Shown: positions 51,198 to 59,818 of the stretch, one piece after another
Numbering within the stretch: the stretch's first letter is position 1
How the letters are laid out: the number at the start of each line of letters is the position of its first letter
Assembly: GCF_000717915.1 (NCBI RefSeq)
Contig: NZ_JOCX01000021.1
Location: forward strand, 94,223-158,222
Reading direction: 5' to 3'
DNA from: Streptomyces sp. NRRL S-244
GTDB taxonomy: Bacteria; Actinomycetota; Actinomycetes; Streptomycetales; Streptomycetaceae
DNA length: 64,000 bases
The notes under the pieces: model-generated
Databases searched by the model: none
What the model saw: only the letters and a program-made list of their open reading frames with translations
Told to the model about the DNA's origin: nothing
Position numbers and translations under genes: made by a program

Positions 51198-51431
51198 CTA
51201 CAGCGCCAGCCAGGCCACCACCCCGATCAGCACCAGGGCGGCGATCCCCACCCCGAGCCACAGTCCGGTCTTCGACCCCGAGCCCTGCGCGGCCTGCCGC
51301 CGCCGAGACCCCTGCACCGCGGGCCCCTGCCCGGCCGGCGCGGCCTCTTCGACGAACGCCCGGAACATCTGAGTGCTGCCCGCGGGGTCGTAGTTGCCCT
51401 CGGGTCCCTGTGAGTTGTGGTTCGCAGCCAT
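51198..51431 (-). CDS. Small C-terminally anchored membrane protein
   Basis: 77 aa, ATG at 51431. The N-terminal two thirds are hydrophilic (HNSQGPEGNYDPAGSTQMFRAFVEEA), and a single C-terminal transmembrane helix follows (GLWLGVGIAALVLIGVVAWLAL). The DPAGSTQMFRAFVEEA motif is common in short Streptomyces membrane proteins. There is no known function. Confidence 0.65.
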   Translation of the reverse strand: MAANHNSQGPEGNYDPAGSTQMFRAFVEEAAPAGQGPAVQGSRRRQAAQGSGSKTGLWLGVGIAALVLIGVVAWLAL

Positions 51432-51567
51432 GCCTCAGGACCCTAGCGGGTTTTCCGATTCCTTTACCGCCCCCACCCCCCTATTCATTTGCCTGTAGCA
51501 ACCAATCGCTTCTATGGTTGCCCTAAGCAACAACATCGGGACACGAGGAAAGGGAGGGGGGAGCCCC

Positions 51568-52074
51568 ATGACCACCGAAACACAGACGCTGCAAGCGCCA
51601 CCCGCACCACTCGCATCAGCTGCGTCACCCGCACCAGCGGCGCCGTACGCGGCGCGCACCCCCACCAGCCGCTACGAAGAACTGGCCCGCCAGCTCACCG
51701 GCATCGGCGCCGTCAAGCGCGACCTGGCCCGCCGGCTCCCCCCGGACTGCCCGCCCGGCTCCGCCGCCGTCCTCACCCTGCTCGACCGCCACGGCGAAAT
51801 GCGGCTCAGCCGCCTCGCCGACCTCATGGCCATCGACATCTCGGTGACCAGCCGCCACGTCGCCCACGTCGCCGACCGCGGGTGGATCACCCGCGACATC
51901 GACCCCGGCGACGGCCGCTGCCGCATCCTGCGGCTCACCCCGGCCGGCCACGCCCTCCTCGCCGAGCTCGGCGCCCGCTATACCGACGCGCTGGAAAAGG
52001 CCCTGGCCGACTGGTCCCCCGACGACATCGACGTACTCAACACCTTGCTGACCCGGCTCCGATCGAGCTTCTAG
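51568..52074 (+). CDS. MarR-family transcriptional regulator
   Basis: 168 aa from the ATG at 51568, preceded by GGAGGGGGGAG; the upstream frame has no support. Winged helix: LDRHGEMRLSRLADLMAIDISVTSRHVAHVADRGWITRDIDPGDGRCRILRLTPAGHALLAEL. It lies 13 bp ahead of a DHA2-family drug exporter on the same strand, the usual arrangement for a repressor that relieves exporter expression on binding a drug. The AT-rich segment 51480-51530 (TTCATTTGCCTGTAGCAACC... TTGCCCTAAGCAACA) contains a GTAGCAACC/GGTTGCCCTA-like imperfect inverted repeat that may be its operator. Confidence 0.88.
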   Translation: MTTETQTLQAPPAPLASAASPAPAAPYAARTPTSRYEELARQLTGIGAVKRDLARRLPPDCPPGSAAVLTLLDRHGEMRLSRLADLMAIDISVTSRHVAHVADRGWITRDIDPGDGRCRILRLTPAGHALLAELGARYTDALEKALADWSPDDIDVLNTLLTRLRSSF

Positions 52075-52087
52075 ACAAAGGAACCAC

Positions 52088-53764
52088 ATGGCGACCACCG
52101 CACCCACCGGTGTGCAGGGAGGCAGCCGGTCGGAGACCACGTCCGACCCCGCGTCCACCCCCGGCTCCGGCTCCGGCACCTCCGCCCCCATGACCCACCC
52201 GCAGATCATGAAGGCGCTGTCCGGGCTGATGCTCGGCATGTTCGTGGCGATCCTGTCGTCCACGATCGTCTCGAACGCCCTGCCCCAGATCATCAGCGAC
52301 CTCGGCGGCACGCAGTCCTCGTACACCTGGGTCGTCACGGCCGCCCTGCTGTCGATGACCGCGGCGACCCCGCTCTGGGGCAAGCTGTCCGACCTCTTCA
52401 GCAAGAAGCTGCTGGTCCAGATATCCCTGGTGATCTACGTCCTCGGCTCCGTGGTCGCGGGCCTGTCCCAGAACACCGGCATGCTGATCGCCTGCCGCGT
52501 CGTCCAGGGCATCGGCGTCGGCGGCCTCTCCGCCCTCGCCCAGATCGTCATGGCCGCGATGATCTCGCCGCGCGAGCGCGGCCGGTACAGCGGCTACCTC
52601 GGCGCGGTCTTCGCCGTCGCCACCGTCGGCGGCCCGCTGCTCGGCGGTGTCATCACCGACACCTCGTGGCTCGGCTGGCGCTGGTGCTTCTACGTCGGCG
52701 TGCCGTTCGCGGTCATCGCCCTGATCGTCCTCCAGCGGACCCTGCACCTGCCGGTCGTCCGCCGCGACGTCAAGGTCGACTGGCTCGGCGCCTTCCTGAT
52801 CAGCGGGGCCGTGTCCCTGCTCCTGATCTGGGTCACGCAGGCCGGCGACTCGTACGACTGGATCTCCTGGACCACCGTGGCGATGACCGGCGGCGCCGTC
52901 GTACTCGGCCTGCTCTTCATCCTCGTCGAGTCCAGGGCGAGCGACCCGATCATCCCGCTGCGCCTGTTCCGCAACAAGACCATCACCCTCGCCTCGGCCG
53001 CCTCGCTGTTCGTCGGCATCGCGATGTTCTCGGGCACGGTCTTTTTCAGCCAGTTCTTCCAGTTGGCCCGCAACGAGTCCCCCACGATGTCCGGAATCCT
53101 CACGATTCCGATGATCGGCGGGCTCTTCGTCTCCTCCACGGTTTCCGGTCAGGTGATCACCAAGACCGGCAAGTGGAAGGCCTGGCTCGTCTCCGGCGGC
53201 GTCCTCCTGTCGGCCGGCCTCGGACTGCTGGGCACCCTGCGGTACGACACCCCGTACTGGCACATCGCGATCTACATGGCGCTGACCGGCCTCGGTCTCG
53301 GCATGATGATGCAGAACCTCGTCCTCGCCACGCAGAACCAGGTGGCCCCCGAGGACCTGGGCTCGGCCAGCTCGGTCGTGACCTTCTTCCGCTCGCTCGG
53401 CGGCGCCGTGGGCGTCTCGGCGCTCGGCGCGGTCATGGCCAACCGGGTCACCCACTACGTCAAGGACGGGCTGGCCGCACTCGGCCCGAAGGCGGCGGCG
53501 ATGGGCCACGGCGGCACCGCCGGCGGCGGGATCCCCGACCTCGACAAGCTGCCCGCGCCGTTCCGCACGGTCGTCGAGTCCGCGTACGGGCACGGCGTCG
53601 GTGACGTCTTCCTCTACGCGGCGCCGTTCGCGCTGCTCGCGCTCGTCCTGGTGGTGTTCATCAAGGAGGTCGCGCTGAAGTCCAAGGCGGCCGCCCACGC
53701 CCCGACGGCGTCGGCATCCGTGGCGACGCCGTCGGCATCCGTGGCGACCGCCTCGGCCGAATAG
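52088..53764 (+). CDS. DHA2-family MFS multidrug exporter
   Basis: 558 aa, ATG at 52088. It has fourteen transmembrane helices and clear EmrB/QacA signatures: LGMFVAILSSTIVSNALPQI, SYTWVVTAALLSMTAATPLWGKLSDLFSKKLL (motif A), ACRVVQGIGVGGLSALAQIVMAAM (motif B) and GYLGAVFAVATVGGPLLGGVITD (motif C). It is a proton-driven efflux pump for drug-like cations. The C-terminal tail TASASVATPSASVATASAE comes from a short DNA repeat. It is controlled by the MarR gene just upstream. Confidence 0.92.
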   Translation: MATTAPTGVQGGSRSETTSDPASTPGSGSGTSAPMTHPQIMKALSGLMLGMFVAILSSTIVSNALPQIISDLGGTQSSYTWVVTAALLSMTAATPLWGKLSDLFSKKLLVQISLVIYVLGSVVAGLSQNTGMLIACRVVQGIGVGGLSALAQIVMAAMISPRERGRYSGYLGAVFAVATVGGPLLGGVITDTSWLGWRWCFYVGVPFAVIALIVLQRTLHLPVVRRDVKVDWLGAFLISGAVSLLLIWVTQAGDSYDWISWTTVAMTGGAVVLGLLFILVESRASDPIIPLRLFRNKTITLASAASLFVGIAMFSGTVFFSQFFQLARNESPTMSGILTIPMIGGLFVSSTVSGQVITKTGKWKAWLVSGGVLLSAGLGLLGTLRYDTPYWHIAIYMALTGLGLGMMMQNLVLATQNQVAPEDLGSASSVVTFFRSLGGAVGVSALGAVMANRVTHYVKDGLAALGPKAAAMGHGGTAGGGIPDLDKLPAPFRTVVESAYGHGVGDVFLYAAPFALLALVLVVFIKEVALKSKAAAHAPTASASVATPSASVATASAE

Positions 53765-53806
53765 CGCCGGCTCCGGCCGAAGAGCGCCGGCTCCGGCCGA
53801 AGAGCG
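53763..53806. repeat. 2.2 copies of a 20-bp tandem repeat
   Basis: The unit AGCGCCGGCTCCGGCCGAAG occurs exactly at 53763-53782 and 53783-53802, with a partial third copy. It starts in the last codon of the exporter gene and is probably slippage-derived. Confidence 0.8.
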
Positions 53807-53827
53807 AGACCGAGCAGTACCCGCAGA

Positions 53828-53875
53828 CCCCCGTCGGGCCGCCCCTCCCCTGGGAGCGGCTCCGGCGGGGGTTTT
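53828..53875. terminator. Terminator between exporter and convergent TetR gene
   Basis: CCCCCG (53828-53833) pairs with CGGGGG (53866-53871) around internal GCC..GGC stems, followed by TTTT. It ends one base before the TetR stop codon. Confidence 0.7.
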
Positions 53876-54541
53876 CTACGCCCCCGGCCGGGCGGGCCGG
53901 GCCGGGGCGGCGGCGGCCTGGGCCTCGATGCCCGCGATCAGGACGTCGAGCGCGAGGACGAAGTCCCCGTCGGGCGCCCGCCGGGCGGCGCCCCCGCAGC
54001 CGTGCAGGAACTGCGACACGGCCAGGTGCGCGCCGGTCCGGCAGCCGCCCGCCAGACCCGTGGCGTCGAGCACCCTCTGCAAGGCGGAGTCGAAGGCCCG
54101 CGCGTGCGGGCCGATGTTCGGGTACGCGGCGGTCAGCGGCGCCACCCACGGGTGCTCCGCCAGCAGCCGCCGGTAGCCGCAGGCCAGCGACCGCAGCCGG
54201 CCGGCCCAGCCCTCGCGCACCGGAGCGACCGGCCCCCCGGCCGGGGCGGTGCGGGGCAGCGGGAGCTCGCCCAGGGCCCGGTCCAGGGCGAGTTCGAGCA
54301 GATCGTGCTTGGTGTCGACGTACCAGTACAGGGACATCGCGGTGACCCCGAGCCCCGCCGCGAGCCGCCGCATCGAGAACCGGGCCAGCCCCTCGGCGTC
54401 GAGCAGCCGGACGGTGGCTCCGGTGATCCGGTCCCGGTCGAGGCCGGAGGGCGCCTCGCTGCGGCGCCTGGCGGGTGCGGTGTGCCCGGGGGCCAGCCAC
54501 ACGCTGGTCCGGGTATCGCCGGGATCGGCCGCGGTCACCAT
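53876..54541 (-). CDS. TetR-family regulator
   Basis: 221 aa, ATG at 54541. The N-terminal TetR HTH is clear: LDRDRITGATVRLLDAEGLARFSMRRLAAGLGVTAMSLYWYVDTKHDLLELALDRALGEL. The C-terminal TetR_C-type ligand domain follows (LLAEHPWVAPLTAAYPNIGPHARAFDSALQRVLDATG). It is convergent with the MFS exporter and divergent from nothing obvious on its left, so its target is unclear. Confidence 0.85.
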   Translation of the reverse strand: MVTAADPGDTRTSVWLAPGHTAPARRRSEAPSGLDRDRITGATVRLLDAEGLARFSMRRLAAGLGVTAMSLYWYVDTKHDLLELALDRALGELPLPRTAPAGGPVAPVREGWAGRLRSLACGYRRLLAEHPWVAPLTAAYPNIGPHARAFDSALQRVLDATGLAGGCRTGAHLAVSQFLHGCGGAARRAPDGDFVLALDVLIAGIEAQAAAAPARPARPGA

Positions 54542-54631
54542 GGAGGCACCCTCCTCACAACAGCTGGATCAGCCCGGAATGCCCGGTCCGCCCACTTGAT
54601 GCTAGAGGGTGCCTCTCGCGATTCGGCAGGT

Positions 54632-56860
54632 TCAGGACGGGGCGGACGTGCCGTTCAGGGGGGCGGTCAGGTCGTAGAGGGTGGCGCCACCGACCGTCGT
54701 GGACCGGTAGTTGGCCTGGACCCAGCTCGTGATGGCGCTGCTGGTGCCGCCACCCGGGCCACCGCCCTGGCCGCCGCGCGCGGCCTGTCCGGTCTGCCCC
54801 TCGCCGTCGGCGCGGGCGCCCTCGCCGATGAAGTAGTGGATCTTGCCGGAGCGCACGTACTCCTGGAAACGGGCCAGCGTCGGGGACGGGTCGCTGCCGT
54901 TGAACCCGCCGATCGGCATCACCGGCTCGCCCGAGGCCAGCTGGTAGCTCGCCGCGTTCTGCGCGCCGACGGCGGCTGCCGCCCAGGTGTACTTCCCCGC
55001 GTCCTTGCGCAGGGCCGCCGTGGCCTCCGTACTGGCCTTCGTACCGCCCAGCAGGCCGCCGAAGCCACCGCCGCCGGGGCCGCCCGCGGCGTTCTCCGTC
55101 CCGCGCCCGCCGGCGGCCCCCTGGCCGCCCGGGATGCCCTGACCGCCCGGGAATCCCTGACCGCCTTGACCGCCCTGGCCGCCGGGGAACTGCCGGGGCC
55201 CGCCCTGCGGACCGCCGCCCTGCTGCCCCTGCTGCGGGCCGCCCTGTCGCGCACCCTGCTGGGCCATGCCCGGCGGGAGTTCACCGCCGGGCAAGCGCAT
55301 GCCCATGCCCATGCCGCCCCGGCCGCCCGAGACCGCGGGCCCGGCCGTCACGATCGACCCGCCGCGCGTGGAGTCCACCGTCGTCAGGCAGTACGCGAGC
55401 GGACCGGCCAGCGCGGCCGCCAGCCCCAGCCCCGCCGCGCCCAGCGCGAACCGGCGGCCGAACCGCCGGCCGAGCCGGGCGCCGAGCAGCAGCCCGGCGG
55501 CGGCGAGGAGGCCGGCCACGAGAACGGTCCAGCGCAGCCACGGCAGGTATCCGGTGGAGCGGCCGAGCAGGACGTACGACCACCACGCGGTCAGCGCGAG
55601 GGTGCCGGACAGGGTGAGCGCGGCGGCCTTGCTGCCCCGCTCCTCCCACAGCATGGCCGCGCCCATGCCGACCAGCGCGGCCACGAACGGCGCCAGCGCC
55701 ACGGTGTAGTACTCGTGGAAGATGCCCTGCATGTAGCTGAAGACGAGCGCCGTGATCAGCAGGGCGCCGCCCCACACCAGGAACGCCGCCCGGGCCATGC
55801 CCTCCAGGGAGTCGGCCGCCTGGCGGGCCCGCCAGGTGATCACGAGTCCGGCGACGAGCATGACGAGGGCGGCCGGGAGCAGCCAGGAAATCTGTCCGCC
55901 GATGTTGGCCGAGAACAGCCGGTCGATGCCGGTCTCTCCCCAGCCCCCGCCGCCACCGCCGCCACCGGGGCGGGCACCGCCGCCGCCGACGCTGCCGGTC
56001 TCGTTGCCGTTGATCCGGCCGAGGCCGTTGTAGCCGAGGGTGAGCTCCAGGAAGGAGTTGTTCTGCGAGCCGCCGATGTACGGGCGGGAGGACACGGGCC
56101 AGAGTTCCACGATCGCCACCCACCAGCCGCCGGCCACGACCATGGCGGCTCCGGCGAGCAGCAGTTGACCGAGTCGGCGGCGCAGCCGGGTCGGCGCGCA
56201 GACCGCGTACACGAGGGCGAGCGGCGGCAGGATGACGAAGGCCTGGAGGGTCTTGGTCAGGAAGGCGAAGCCGACCGCGACGCCCGCCCAGACGAGCCAC
56301 TTGGTGTGGGCGCCGTCGAGGGCGCGCAGGACGCAGTACACGGTGACGGTCAGCAGCAGGGTGAGCAGCGCGTCCGGGTTGTTGAAGCGGAACATCAGCG
56401 CGGCGACCGGGGTGAGCGCGAAAACCGTGCCGCTGAGCAGTGCGGCCGCGGGCCCGAAGTGGCGGCGCACGGCGGCGTAGAGCACGGCGGTGGTGCCGAC
56501 GCCCATCAGGGCCTGCGGGACGAGGATCTGCCAGCCGCCGAGCCCGAACAGCCGGACGGACAGGGCCATGGGCCACAGGGCGGCCGGGGGCTTGTCGACG
56601 GTGATGGAGTTCCCGGCGTCGGAGGAGCCGAAGAAGAAGGCCTTCCAGCTCTCGCTGCCCGCCTGGACGGCGGCGGAGTAGAAGGAGTTGGCGTAGCCGT
56701 TGGCTCCCAGGTTCCACAGCAGCAGGACGGCGGTGGCCAGCAGGAGCGCCGCGTACGCGGGCCGCTCCCAGCGGGGGCGCCCTGCGGTGGCGGTGGCGGT
56801 CTGCGCGGTCGGGGCCCGTTCGGGGAACGGGGAGTCCATGGGTGGTACGGCGGTGGTCAT
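54632..56860 (-). CDS. ArnT/Pmt-like membrane glycosyltransferase with Gly/Gln-rich loop
   Basis: 742 aa; ATG at 56860 overlaps the upstream stop (ATGA). A GT39/ArnT-like polytopic enzyme: NSFYSAAVQAGSESWKAFFFGSSDAGNSITVDKPPAALW (D/E motif of the first outer loop), about 11-12 transmembrane helices and a large outer C-terminal domain. Near residues ~290-310 and 490-590 it has Gly/Gln/Pro-rich low-complexity loops (GGGGARPGGGGGGGG; QQGARQGGPQQGQQGG). It is predicted to move a sugar from a polyprenyl-phosphate donor to an outer-surface acceptor. The GT2-GtrA gene just upstream probably makes that donor. Confidence 0.85.
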   Translation of the reverse strand: MTTAVPPMDSPFPERAPTAQTATATAGRPRWERPAYAALLLATAVLLLWNLGANGYANSFYSAAVQAGSESWKAFFFGSSDAGNSITVDKPPAALWPMALSVRLFGLGGWQILVPQALMGVGTTAVLYAAVRRHFGPAAALLSGTVFALTPVAALMFRFNNPDALLTLLLTVTVYCVLRALDGAHTKWLVWAGVAVGFAFLTKTLQAFVILPPLALVYAVCAPTRLRRRLGQLLLAGAAMVVAGGWWVAIVELWPVSSRPYIGGSQNNSFLELTLGYNGLGRINGNETGSVGGGGARPGGGGGGGGWGETGIDRLFSANIGGQISWLLPAALVMLVAGLVITWRARQAADSLEGMARAAFLVWGGALLITALVFSYMQGIFHEYYTVALAPFVAALVGMGAAMLWEERGSKAAALTLSGTLALTAWWSYVLLGRSTGYLPWLRWTVLVAGLLAAAGLLLGARLGRRFGRRFALGAAGLGLAAALAGPLAYCLTTVDSTRGGSIVTAGPAVSGGRGGMGMGMRLPGGELPPGMAQQGARQGGPQQGQQGGGPQGGPRQFPGGQGGQGGQGFPGGQGIPGGQGAAGGRGTENAAGGPGGGGFGGLLGGTKASTEATAALRKDAGKYTWAAAAVGAQNAASYQLASGEPVMPIGGFNGSDPSPTLARFQEYVRSGKIHYFIGEGARADGEGQTGQAARGGQGGGPGGGTSSAITSWVQANYRSTTVGGATLYDLTAPLNGTSAPS

Positions 56861-58125
56861 CGGGTGTCGTCCTTCGCGGGAGTGGCTCGCCGCTCGGGGA
56901 AGACCCAGGCGCGGAAGAGCAGGAACCTCAGCACGGTCGCGGCGAGGTTGGCCGTGATCAGCACGGCCAGTTCGGTGCTGTGGGAGGGATCGGCGGTGGC
57001 GGCGCCGAGGGCGGCGAGCGATCCGCTGGTCAGGGCCAGTCCGACGCCGAACACGACGAGGCCCTGGGCCTGGTGGCGCACGGCCCGGTCGCGGCCGCGG
57101 ACCCCGAAGGTGAGCCGGCGGTTGGCGGCCGTGTTGGCGACGGCGGAGACCAGCAGGGCGCCGGCATTGGCGAGCTGCGGTCCGGCGCCGAGCCGGAAGA
57201 GGGAGTACAGGGCGAGGTAGGCGAGCGTGGACAGCACCCCGATGACGCAGAAGCCGAGGAGCTGGCGGGCCAGCCCGCGCGGCACTCCGGGCAGGGCGCT
57301 GCGGTCGCGCGGGTCGTCGCCGAAGGGGCGGGCGAGCCGGTCGAGCGGCAGCGCGCCGACGGCCAGGGCCCGGCCCACCCGCCACATGCCCTTGAGGTCC
57401 TCGGTGGCGGTGCTGACGATGTGGACGGTGGAGTCCGGGTCGTCCACCCAGTCCACCGGGACCTCGTGGATCCGCAGCCCGGCCCGCTCGGCGAGCACCA
57501 GCAGCTCGGTGTCGAAGAACCAGCCCGAGTCCTCCACCAGCGGCAGCAGCCGCTCCGCGACCTCCCGCCGGATGGCCTTGAACCCGCACTGGGCATCGCT
57601 GAAGCGGGCTGCGAGGGAGGAGCGCAGGAGCAGGTTGTAGGCGCGGGAGACGAACTCCCGCTTGGCTCCGCGCACCACGCGCGAGGAGCGGGCGAGGCGG
57701 GTGCCGATGGCGAGGTCGGAGTGCCCGGAGATGAGCGGGGCGACCAGCGGCAGCAGCGCGTTGAGGTCGGTGGACAGGTCCACGTCCATGTACGCGAGGA
57801 CGGGCGCCTCGGAGCGGGACCAGACGGTCCGCAGGGCGCGGCCGCGGCCTTTCTCCTCCAGCCGGGTGCTGCGTACGCCGTCGACGGCGTCGGCGAGGGC
57901 GGCCGCGACCTCGGGGGTGCGGTCGGTGCTCGCGTTGTCGGCGATCGTGATGCGGAACGGGTACGGGAACGTGCGGGTGAGGTGGTCGTGGAGTCGGCGC
58001 ACGCACGGGCCGAGGTCCTTCTCCTCGTTGAAGACCGGGATCACCACGTCGAGTACGGGCTCGCCGGGCACGGGCGCGAGGTGCGCCCGTGCCGGAAGGG
58101 CGCCGGAGGAGGTGTCGGTTCGCAT
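56857..58125 (-). CDS. GT2 polyprenyl-phosphate glycosyltransferase fused to GtrA membrane domain
   Basis: 422 aa, ATG at 58125. Residues ~25-250 form a DPM1-like GT2 domain (VLDVVIPVFNEEKDLGPCVRRLHDHL, ADNASTDRT, YMDVDLSTDL with the DxD, QCGFKAI). From about 285 comes a GtrA domain of four transmembrane helices (LLGFCVIGVLSTLAYLALYSLFRLG...). Such fusions load a sugar onto undecaprenyl/polyprenyl phosphate and help flip it. Its stop overlaps the ArnT-like gene by ATGA, so the two act in one pathway. Confidence 0.9.
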   Translation of the reverse strand: MRTDTSSGALPARAHLAPVPGEPVLDVVIPVFNEEKDLGPCVRRLHDHLTRTFPYPFRITIADNASTDRTPEVAAALADAVDGVRSTRLEEKGRGRALRTVWSRSEAPVLAYMDVDLSTDLNALLPLVAPLISGHSDLAIGTRLARSSRVVRGAKREFVSRAYNLLLRSSLAARFSDAQCGFKAIRREVAERLLPLVEDSGWFFDTELLVLAERAGLRIHEVPVDWVDDPDSTVHIVSTATEDLKGMWRVGRALAVGALPLDRLARPFGDDPRDRSALPGVPRGLARQLLGFCVIGVLSTLAYLALYSLFRLGAGPQLANAGALLVSAVANTAANRRLTFGVRGRDRAVRHQAQGLVVFGVGLALTSGSLAALGAATADPSHSTELAVLITANLAATVLRFLLFRAWVFPERRATPAKDDTR

Positions 58126-58150
58126 GGACCGACTCTCTCCGGCCGGGCTG

Positions 58151-59818
58151 TCACCGCTGTGTGGTGAGCCTGTGCCCCGTCTGTGAGTCCGTCGGTGAGC
58201 CCGTCGGTGAGCCCGTGTGCGAGTCCGCCCGTGAGCCCCTCCGGGGGGCCGGCCGGGGGGCCGGCCGGGGAGCCGGCCGGGGGCCCGTCTTCGGGGTCTG
58301 GTCCGGGGCGAGCGGGAGCAGTACCTCGAAGCGGGTGCGCCCCGGCTCGCTCCGTACGTCCACCACTCCGCCGTGCGCCGTCACGACGGCCTCGACGATG
58401 GCCAGCCCCAGGCCGGTGGAGCCCGCGGCCCGGGAGCGGGAGGCGTCGCCGCGGGCGAACCGTTCGAAGACGTGGGGGAGCAGCGCGGGCGGGATACCGG
58501 GCCCGTCGTCCTCGATCCGCAGCCGGACGGCGGATGTTTCACGTGAAACATGGGCGGTGACGGTGGTGCCGGGCGGGGTGTGCGTGCGGGCGTTGGCGAG
58601 CAGGTTGACCAGGACCTGCTGGATCCGGGCCGGGTCGGCGCGGACGGGCGCGGGCTCGTCGGGCAGCTCGAGGCGCCAGTGGTGCTCGGGTCCGGCGGCC
58701 CGGGCGTCGCTGACGGCGTCGACGACGAGCGGGGCCAGGTCGGTGTCGGCCGAGCTGAGCGGGCGGCCGGCGTCGAGCCGGGCGAGCAGCAGCAGGTCCT
58801 CGACGAGTCCGGTCATCCGGGTCGCCTCGGACTCGATGCGGCCCAGGGCGTGCCGGGTGTCGGGACCGGGCTCCTCCCGTCCCCGGCGGGTCAGTTCGGC
58901 GTACCCGCGGATGGAGGCGAGGGGGGTCCGCAGCTCGTGGCTGGCGTCCGCGACGAACTGCCGTACCCGGGTTTCGCTCTGCTGGCGGGCCGTGAGGGCG
59001 GAGGAGACGTGCCCCAGCATCCGGTTGAGGGCGGCGCCGACCTGGCCCACCTCGGTACGGGGGTCGGCCTCGGCCTCCGGGACCCGCTCGTGGAGGGCGG
59101 GTTCGCCGCTGTGCAGGGGGAGTTCGGAGACGCGGGTCGCGGTGGCCGCCACCCGGCGCAGCGGGCGCAGGGCGACCCCGACCAGGGCCTGTCCGGCGAG
59201 GGAGGCCGCGATCAGCCCGGCGAGGGTGACGAAGACCTCCACGGCGATCAGCGTGCTCACGGTGGAGTCGACCTCGGCGAGCGGGAAGCCGAGGACGAGG
59301 CTCCCGTCCGGAGCGGTGAGCACCCGGTAGGCACCGAGGTCCGGCAGGTCCAGGTTCACGGGGTCGGGCATGCGGTGCGCGGCCGCCTTGCCGGCGGCGC
59401 GGGCCAGGGCCGCGGTCTGGGCCTCGGTCAGGCGCTGGATGTGGTCGTACCCGGGCCCGCCGACGGCGGCGCTGCGCGCCGTGCTGGCGACCGTGCCGTC
59501 GGCGAGGAGCCGGATCCCGGCGGCGCCCAGCGGGGATCCGGGGGCCAGGACGAACTTGTCGTCCTTGTCACGGACCCCCTTCTCCCCGAGGGGCTTGCGG
59601 GTGCCCATCTCGACGGAGACCCTCAGCTGGTCGTCGAGCTTGTCGACCAGGTACGAGCGCAGCGCGAGGGTGGTGACGGCCCCGATGGCCGTGCCCACCA
59701 CGGCGATCAGCGCCACCGCCGAGACGACGAGCCGGGCCCGCAGGGACCAGGAGCGGACCGGGCGGAAGAGGCGGGGCGGGCGGAAGGCGCGAAGCGGCCG
59801 CGGCAGGCGGAGGGCCAC
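58151..59818 (-). CDS. Sensor histidine kinase
   Basis: 555 aa; GTG at 59818 shares bases with the response-regulator stop (TAGTG). There are two transmembrane helices (LRARLVVSAVALIAVVGTAIGAVTTLAL near residue 27-54, and VEVFVTLAGLIAASLAGQALVGVAL near 180-205) around an outer sensor domain. HAMP, HisKA (FVADASHELRTPLASIRGYAELTR) and HATPase_c (NLLANARTHT, DDGPGIPP, STGLGLAIVEAVVTAHGG) follow. The last ~45 residues are repeat-derived (PAPRPAPRPAPR, TGSPTGSPTDSQTG). The signal is unknown. Confidence 0.9.
   Translation of the reverse strand: MALRLPRPLRAFRPPRLFRPVRSWSLRARLVVSAVALIAVVGTAIGAVTTLALRSYLVDKLDDQLRVSVEMGTRKPLGEKGVRDKDDKFVLAPGSPLGAAGIRLLADGTVASTARSAAVGGPGYDHIQRLTEAQTAALARAAGKAAAHRMPDPVNLDLPDLGAYRVLTAPDGSLVLGFPLAEVDSTVSTLIAVEVFVTLAGLIAASLAGQALVGVALRPLRRVAATATRVSELPLHSGEPALHERVPEAEADPRTEVGQVGAALNRMLGHVSSALTARQQSETRVRQFVADASHELRTPLASIRGYAELTRRGREEPGPDTRHALGRIESEATRMTGLVEDLLLLARLDAGRPLSSADTDLAPLVVDAVSDARAAGPEHHWRLELPDEPAPVRADPARIQQVLVNLLANARTHTPPGTTVTAHVSRETSAVRLRIEDDGPGIPPALLPHVFERFARGDASRSRAAGSTGLGLAIVEAVVTAHGGVVDVRSEPGRTRFEVLLPLAPDQTPKTGPRPAPRPAPRPAPRRGSRADSHTGSPTGSPTDSQTGHRLTTQR

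Noticed and set aside
54632..58006. Single 1124-aa open frame across the two glycosyltransferase genes
   Set aside because: The frame continues upstream of the true ATG at 56860 only as out-of-frame shadow of the GT2-GtrA gene; two genes with an ATGA overlap explain the data better.
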